From: Chryseobacterium sp. StRB126
GTDB lineage: Bacteria > Bacteroidota > Bacteroidia > Flavobacteriales > Weeksellaceae
Length of the DNA: 64,000 nt
Assembly: GCF_000829375.1 (NCBI RefSeq)
Contig: NZ_AP014624.1
Span: forward strand, 558,001 to 622,000
Direction of reading: 5' to 3'
A model generated the notes under the pieces. That model was not told the DNA's origin, did not search any database, and saw only the letters and a program-made list of their open reading frames with translations. Shown here piece after piece: positions 54,401-63,400 of the stretch (positions within the stretch are counted from its first letter, which is position 1; each line of letters opens with the position of its first letter). A program made the translations under genes and the position numbers.

Positions 54401-57400
54401 AATTATTGGGTTGAGTATTGGTAACAGGATTATTAGCTGATTCTGTTTCTAGTGTTGCTTTAAAGGTAATCTCATCTAAAGAAATCACATCTGTTGCAAC
54501 ATTTTTCAACTTTTCAGCGGTATATTCCTGACCTAAAATCAGTCTTGCGCCAGTGTCCTGAAGAATATGTTCTATTCTCTCTACAGGGTAAGACGGATCC
54601 ATCGGTACATAGGCTGCTCCGGATTTTAAAACAGCTAAAATGGCAATCAGCATATTCTCGGAACGGTCCAGACATAATGGAACCAATTCATCCGGCTGAA
54701 GATCATAAGTACTTATCAAATAATGGGCTAAGCGGTTTGCTCTTTCATTCAGTTCTCTATATGTTAAAACAACATTCTGATAAACCAATGCTATATTTTC
54801 CGGAGTTTTCTCCACTTGTTCTTCAAACAGCTGATGAATGGTTTTATCAGAAGGATAATCTGATTCTACGGCATTCCATCCTTCCATTAGTTTAAACTGA
54901 TTGTCAGAAATATGCAGGAATTCATCGGAAGTAATTTTCCAATTCTCAAGGATTTGGGCAAGAACCGTTTTCATTCCATCAATCAGCTGCTCCATGGTAT
55001 GCTGTTCAAAAAGAACACCTTCATAGTTGATCTTCAGGGTAACGCTTTCTCCCTGCTCAAATGCCATAATTCCTAATGGATAATCCAGCTTTTCAACAGA
55101 GTCCTTGAATACAAATCCTAATTCATTATTATCATCTCCACCTTGTGGTACAGGATAGTTTTCATACACAAATAAGCTGCTGAAAATACGTCTTGCATCC
55201 TGATGAAGTTCTGCAAGGTTTACGTCACTATGGGTATTTAGTTCACTGATTCTCTGTTGGATATCCGAAATAATATCCACCACTCTGCCCTCAGTATGCT
55301 GTACAATTAATGGAAGTGTATTGATAAAGAGACCCGCAGAAGATTCGATGTCATCTACAGGAAGGCTTCTTCCGGATACGGTAGTTCCAACTACAGTAGT
55401 TCCAACACCTCCATATACGCTTAACTGACTGTGCCACAAGTATTGCAGAAGTGCATTAATAGTAAATCCGTTTTCCGTAGTGAATTTTTTCAGTTGCTGA
55501 TATTCCTCTTCAATAATCGTCATTTTTACAGCCTGATGGTCTTTAATCTGGCGATAGGTTCCCAAATCAATGTGTTTTTGAGATTCTTTGAGCAGGCTGC
55601 TAAGATCTTCACGATCTTCGAGAAGGTTCATATAAGTATTCCAGAAGCTTCGGCTGCCCTCTTTGTGCTGCTGAAGGTATTCCTGGGTTTTGATATAGGC
55701 ATGATCTGCTACGATATTCAGATCCTGTTTTTTGGTTAGTTTCAAATAGATATCATGAATACTGGTCAGTATGATAGGCATACTCCACCCATCCAATACC
55801 GCATGATGGTTACTGAATAGGCAGGTATAATGCTTTTCGGAACGTTTGAACAGATATACCCTGAATAGTCCTCCTTTTGATAAATCATATACTTCAAAGC
55901 GGTCTTTTTGGGTAGCTTCTTTAATCAATTCCTCCTGATCCTCTTCATTCATGGTACTCAGATCCTGATAACGCCAGTCTAAGTTTCCTTTTTTATCAAT
56001 GATCTGGATGATTTCTCCGCTCCAGTCAAATCTAAGTCTGAGTGCCGGAAACTGCTGCTGGGTGTAAGACCATGCTTCTTTAAGGGCTTCAATGTTCATA
56101 TCAGAAAGATAATCCCATACTAATTGTACTCGATATGCATCATCTGTATCACCTTGGTTCAAGGCGTGGTACACAAATCCTTCCTGAAGACTGTTCGCCA
56201 GGTATATTTTCTCTACTTCTTCTGATTCCTGAACCGTTAAAAGTTGTTTTTGATCTATGACATAATCAACATCCGAACGGGTAAGGAAGCTGCGGGTATT
56301 TTGAGAAAGTTCTTCAACCACGTGGATAAGCTGCTCTTTAAAAGATTGGGTAAGCTGCGCTACCTGCTGCTGAGTAAGATATCCTGAAATACTGAAACGA
56401 AGCTGCCCGCTCAATACACCACCATTGATACTGATGATATGACTGTCTCTGTTGCCTTTTCCTATTGAAAGACCGGTATCTTCGGTTGCAATAAACCATA
56501 TTTTTTCGCCGGAATGGTCTTCCTGATCCAGTTGTCCCAGATAATTGAATCCAATCTTTGGAAGTTCATGGTTAGTATAGCCTACAAGTCCTCCGTATCC
56601 GATACCATGGTCCGGAATTTCTCTTAAAGCCTCTTTTGTCAATATCACAGTCTCACCCGCATTTCTTCCTGTATCCAACAATAACGGATACATGGAAGTA
56701 AACCAGCCTACCGTTTCCGTAATATCCAGGTTAGAGAATACATCTTCACGCCCATGTCCTTCCAATACGATAGCATGTCGGGATGTTCCGGTGAAATCTG
56801 TAAGTGCTGATGCTAATGCTGCCAACAGCAGATCATTGATTTCTGTTTGGTATACATGATGACTTCCTCTGATCAGTTTTTCGGTAGTATTCTGATCCAA
56901 AAGAAGAATATCATGATGGTATTCGGCACCGGAAATTTCCTCCAGGATCTGATTGCTTACATCTACCTGAGAAGTTATTCCGTTCCAATAGGTCAATTCT
57001 TTATCTCTGGATTCTGTATCTTCAGATTTATAATTTTTAATCGCCTGTACCCATTGACGGTAGCTGCTGCCTTTTTTAATCTGGTAATTTTCTCCTTTTT
57101 CAAGTGCCTGATAGATGTTTCTGAGATCTTCAAGAATGATTCTCCAGCTCACTGTATCAATGATCAGGTGATGGAAAGCAAAGAATACTCTTGCACTTCC
57201 GTCATGATAACCATTGATATATCCAATCTGATATAATGGTCCGTTTTCAATATCGAAATTGGACTGCCAGGCTGTGAATATCTCAGCTAATTCTTCCTTA
57301 TTCAATTGGGAAGCATCAAGATAATTGATTTTGGCTGCTGTATTCTGATCACCGTAATACTGACTGTAATTTCCGTTTTCAAATGGATAATACAGTCTGA

Positions 57401-60400
57401 ATGCATCATGTTTTTCAATCAGGAGCTCAATACTTTGCTCTAAAAGATCGTTATCCAGCTCAGGAACATTAATCAAGAATGCCTGATTCCAGTGGTTCGA
57501 ATCCGCAAGGTACCCTTTTTCTTTTTCACTAAAGAACCATTCCTGAACAGGGAGAAGCGGAACTTCACCTGTAAGGATTCCCTGTTCCGTAAGGATCTCA
57601 ACTTCTGTTCCTGACTTTTTCTCTTCCATCAGGATAGCCAATGCTGCCACTGTTCTTGAGGAGAATATTTCTTTCACGCTCAGTCTTACCTCCAGGCGTT
57701 GCTTTATTTTTCCCACCAGCTGAATACTGATGATACTATCTCCTCCTAATCTGAAGAAATCATCATGAATACTGATACTTTCAGCATTGATTCCCAGTAC
57801 TTCTCCATAAATTTCTACAAGACTCTTCTGAAGTTCCGTTTCCGGAGCAGAATATTCTTTGTTTCCTGTGAAATCAGGTTCCGGTAATGCTCTTTTATCC
57901 AGTTTTCTATTGATGGTTAATGGTAAAGCTGTTAAATGAACAAAAGCTCCGGGAACCATATATTCAGGAAGGGTTTCAGATAAATATTCTGAAAGTAATA
58001 CTGAATCAATCATCATATCAGAAACATAGTATCCGGCCAGATATTTAATTCCTGATTTATTTTCTTTGCCTATTACTGCAACCTGTCTAATGCCTGGATA
58101 ACTTAATAAAGTATTTTCAATCTCTCCTAATTCGATACGATAGCCACGGATTTTCACCTGGAAGTCATTTCTTCCTATATATTCCAGCTCTCCGTTTGAC
58201 AGCCAGCGTACTAAATCCCCTGTCTTATACAATCTGCCATTCTCTCCTTTTTTATACTGCTCCGGAGTTTGGAATGGATTAGTGATGAATCGTTCTTCTG
58301 TCAATTCAGGACGGTTCAGATAGCCTCTGGCAATACCCGCACCACCAATATAAAGCTCTCCGGCGGCTCCTACAGGAACAGGACGCAGATAATCATCCAA
58401 AACATAAACGGTCATATTACCAATAGCACCTCCGATATTCAACGGATTGCCATCTTCGTTATAATGGTGTAAAGTGGCACATACGGTACTTTCTGTAGGT
58501 CCATAGGCATTGATTAGATCTACTCCCTGTTCTTTATACAGTTTCATTACCTGAGGATTAGTAACATCTCCTGCCACCACCATTTTTTCTAAAGGAAGAA
58601 TATGATCTTTTGTAAGAAGTACCGGTGGTATAGTCGCAATACTGATATTATTTTCCTCTATATACTGTTGTAAAGCAGCAAGATCCGTTTGCTTGTCTTT
58701 TTCCAGAATATAAATACTGTGTCCATGCGTAATGGCTGGATATAATTCCCAAACATGGGCATCGAATACATAGTTAGCGTACCACAGGCAGTTTTTATGA
58801 ACTGATTCTGATTTCAGACCAAATTCTTTAGCTTCCTGCTCTATTAAGTTGGCTACACTTCTATGCTCAATCATTACTCCTTTTGGAAGTCCTGTAGTAC
58901 CGCTGGTATAAATTACATAAGCCAGATTCTCAGGTTTCACTTCTGTTACAGGATTTTCTGAAGACACCGTTTCAAGAATTGCCTGGAAAGTGATTGTATT
59001 GAGTGAAATAACTTCTGCTGATGTATTCTTTATTTTTTCTGATGTATTTTCTTCTGCAAGAATGATTTTAGCTGCCGTATCCTGAAGAATATGCTCTATT
59101 CTGTCTGCCGGATATGAAGGATCCATCGGCACATAAGCGGCTCCGGATTTTAATACCGCCAGGATGGCAATCAACATGTGCTCGGAACGGTTCAGACATA
59201 ATGGAACAATATCATCCGGTTGAAGACCATAAGTTTCAATAAGATGATTGGCCAAGCGATTGGCACGTTCATTAAGTTCATGGTAAGATAATCTTACGTC
59301 CTGATACACTACTGCAATATAATCCGGAGTTTTGGCAACCTGTTTTTCGAATAACTTGTGAATGGTTATATCAGAAGGATAAAATCCTTCTGTTGCATTC
59401 CATTCTTCCATCATTTTTTTACCAGTATCTTCTGTTATTAAACGAAGGTGGGATAGCTGGATCGTTTCCAGGTTCATGTCATTACCAAATGCCTGTTCAA
59501 GCAGATACAGATAAGAATCAATCATATTATTGACTGTTTCTCTTGCAAAAATTGTCTTGGCATAATTGAACATTCCCTGAATGGTTTCTTCTCCATCATC
59601 AATCATAGTAGACAAATCAAACTTAGCCACCTGATAATCCGTATCTCCTTCATAAGGATGGAATAATACCTCTGTATCATCAGTATTTCTTCCGAAACTC
59701 TGAAGACCAAACATCACCTGAAATACCGGATGACGGGACATATCCTGCTCTACACCGAGTTCTTCAACCAGTTTTTCGAACGGAAGATCCTGATGAGACT
59801 GCGCCTCCATTACGGACTGAGCGATCTGAAGAATAAAGTCTTTAAGATTTTGCTCTGCATCAATGGTTTCTCTTAAGGCCAATGTGTTCACAAAGAACCC
59901 AATCATATCTTCAAGACCTGCATGATGTCTGTTGGCAATAGGACTTCCTACTACAATATCATCCTGACCGGAATAAGCAGACAACATCAGATAATAGCCT
60001 CCAAGCATCACACTATATAAACTTACTCCCAGATCTTTAGATGTTTTTCTCAAGCCGTAAGCTACTTTCGGAGGCAGTACAAAATGAATGGTTTCTCCAT
60101 CATAAGAAACCTGATGAGGTCTCTTAAAATCTACAGGCAGGTTCAGGGTCTGGAAATCATCCAGTTTTGTTTTCCAATAGTCTACCTGACGATCAAGTCG
60201 CTCTCCGGAAAGGTAATTTCTCTGCCACAACGCAAAGTCTTTATATTGTGCCTTAACTTCCGGAAGTTGAGGCTCTTCACCCTTGATAAGGGCATTGTAA
60301 ATTATTTGTATTTCTTTTAAGAAAATATCCGTTGACCAACCATCAAATGCTATGTGATGAATCACAACAGACAAATGATGGTGGTCTCCTAACCTAAAAA

Positions 60401-63400
60401 TGCTAATTTCTATAGGAAGTTCTTCATCCAGACGGAAGATTTTATTGGAAACTCTGTTGATTTCCGCGTCCAGTTCCTCTTTAGTATCTACATCGTGTAA
60501 ATGAATGGTCGGAACCTGGTCAAGAATCAACTGATATCCTTTACCTTCGTCTGTTGAACGGATAATGGTTCGTAATACTTCATGTCGTATTACAATGGTT
60601 TCGAGTGCCTTCCCTATTATTGAAAGGTCTGTTTTTTCATTCAGACGAACAGTCATAGGAATGTTATAGGCACTGCTTCCTCCTTCATAAGTTTCAATAA
60701 ACCAAAGTCTTTCCTGAGCAAATGATAGTTTTTGCTCTTCAGGAATATTTACTTTTATCGGAATAATTGTAACCTGTTCATCAATATTATTTTGATCATT
60801 TAACGCTTCTGAAAGTGAGGCTACCGTTTTATGGCCAAATATCACGGCTACCCCAACCTGCATATCCAGAGTTCGTTTGATAGCACTGATTAATTTGATG
60901 GCCATGATACTGTTTCCTCCAAGGCTGAAGAAATCATCATGAATACCGATTCCTGAAGCATCCAGTCCAAGGACTTCACCATAGATCTGGCATAATTTCT
61001 CCTGTAATTCGGTCTCAGGGGCTGTGTATTCTCTGCCTCCTGTAAATTCGGGTTCAGGTAACGCTCTTCTGTCTAGCTTTCCGTTGATAGTAAGCGGTAA
61101 TGATGTTAAATGAACAAAAGCTGCAGGAACCATATATTCTGGTAATACCTCTGATAAAAATGCGGTAAGATCGTTTACTTCATTCGCTTTTTCTGATACG
61201 TAATATCCAACAAGGTATTTCAGTCCGGCTTTGTTTTCTTTGGCTAAAACAACGGCTTGTTTTACCTCAGGGTATTCCTGAAGCCTGTTTTCAATCTCTC
61301 CTAGCTCAATTCTGTATCCGCGGATCTTCACCTGGAAGTCATTTCTTCCGATGTATTCCAGCTCACCATCGGCAAGGTAGCGTACCAAGTCTCCTGTTTT
61401 GTACAGGATTCCATTACTTCCCTGATTCTTCTCTTCCAAGCTCTGGAAAGGGTTGCTGATGAAACGTTCTGCGGTGAGCTCTTCACGATTCAGATAGCCT
61501 CTGGCAATTCCCGCTCCGCCTACATAAAGCTCTCCTACAGCGCCTACTGGAACTGCTCGAAGGTGTTTGTCAAGGATATACATACCCTGATCTGGAATAT
61601 TCTCTCCGATCAATGAAACTTTATCCAGGTCTTCTGCACTCAGTTTCTTGTAGGTTACATGGACGGTAGTCTCTGTAATTCCATACATGTTTATGAGTGT
61701 TGGTGCAGAATGATAACGCTCATACCAAGGTTTTAAAGAAGCCAGATTTAGCGCTTCTCCTCCGAAAATAACATAACGAAGGTTTGTTAACTGTTCTTCT
61801 CTTTGAAGTGCGGTATCAATAAACTGATAGAATGCAGTTGGAGTCTGGTTGAGTACCGTTAAGCCTTCTTTCATACATAAGCTGAAGAATAAATTCGTGT
61901 CTTTGGTCTGTTCAGAGGATGGAACTAATAATTTTCCACCATAGAACAACGCTCCCCAGATTTCCCATACACTAAAGTCAAATACGTAGGAATGGAATAA
62001 GCTCCAGACGTCCTTGTCATTGAACTGATACCAATGATCGGTGGCACTGAATAAACGCGCTACATTGCGGTGTTCCTGCAGTACTCCTTTTGGCATTCCC
62101 GTTGTTCCACTGGTGTAGATTACATACGCCAGATGACCAGAAGCCACAGAAGTAACCGGATTCTCAATGCTGCTGTTTTTAAGAACAGTTTCAAGCTTAG
62201 GACCGTTTAAAATAAGCATGGAAGTAGTGTCTCCACAAGCTTCAAGAACATTAAGTTCTGAACCTGCTTGTGTGATGACAATTTTTGCGCCTGTATCCAA
62301 AAGAATATGTTTGATTCTGTCTGCAGGATATGATGGATCCATCGGTACATAAGCTCCTCCGGATTTTAACACGGCCAGAATAGCCACAAGCATTTCTTCG
62401 GAACGCTCCAGGCACAGAGGAATGAGATCATCAGGCTGAATATCATACATTTCAATAAGATAATTCGCCAAACGGTTGGAACGTTCATTAAGCTCACGAT
62501 AAGATAATCTTACATCCTGATAGACAACAGCTGTATGATCTGGTGTTCTTTCAACCTGGGTTTCAAATAACTGATGAATGGTAGTATCACTCGGATAGTG
62601 AACGCCGGAAGACCACAGCTTGGAAACTGTTTTATATTCTTCCTGGGTCAGATAAGATAATTGTTCGGATGAAATTTCTGAATTTTCAAGGATCTGATCC
62701 AAAACAGTGTTCATTCCACTGATTAATTGCTGTATCATGCTTTCTTCAAACAGATACCCTTCATAACTGATATTTAGCCAAACCTCATCACCCGCTTCAT
62801 AAGCTACGATACCCAATGGATAATCCAGGCGCTCTACAGAGCCTTTAAATACAAATGACAATTCATTATCCTCATCGCCTTTCGGAGCCGGATAGTTTTC
62901 GTATACAAACAAGCTGCTGAAAATTCTGCGTCCGTCATGCTGAAGGCTGGCAAGATTTACACTACTATGGGTATTAAGTTCACTGATTCTGTTTTGGATT
63001 TCTGAAATAATATCTGCTACTTTACCCTCGGTATGGCTCACGATCAACGGTAAGGTATTGATATACAACCCAACTGATGATTCAATGCCATCTACCGGAA
63101 TACTTCTTCCGGAAACTGTAGTTCCTACCACCGTAGACTGAGTTCCACTGTAAATCGCCAATTGTTTGTGCCATAAGTATTGAAGTACAGCATTGATGGT
63201 AAACCCATTCTTTGCCGTAAGTTTCTTCAATTTTTGGTATTGTTCACCACCAATCGACATTTTTATGGAGCGGTGATCTACAATCTGCTTATATTCGGAC
63301 AGGTCAATATGCTTCTTCGAATCTTTGATCCAACCGCTTATATCTTCACGGTCTTCAAGGAGTCCCATGTAGCCTTTCCAGAAGTCAGAATTTGAATCTT

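Noticed and set aside
41674..63395. Many plus-strand ORFs of 60-133 codons inside the NRPS
   Set aside because: They recur at equivalent places in homologous modules and are antisense shadows of conserved domains with no independent signals.
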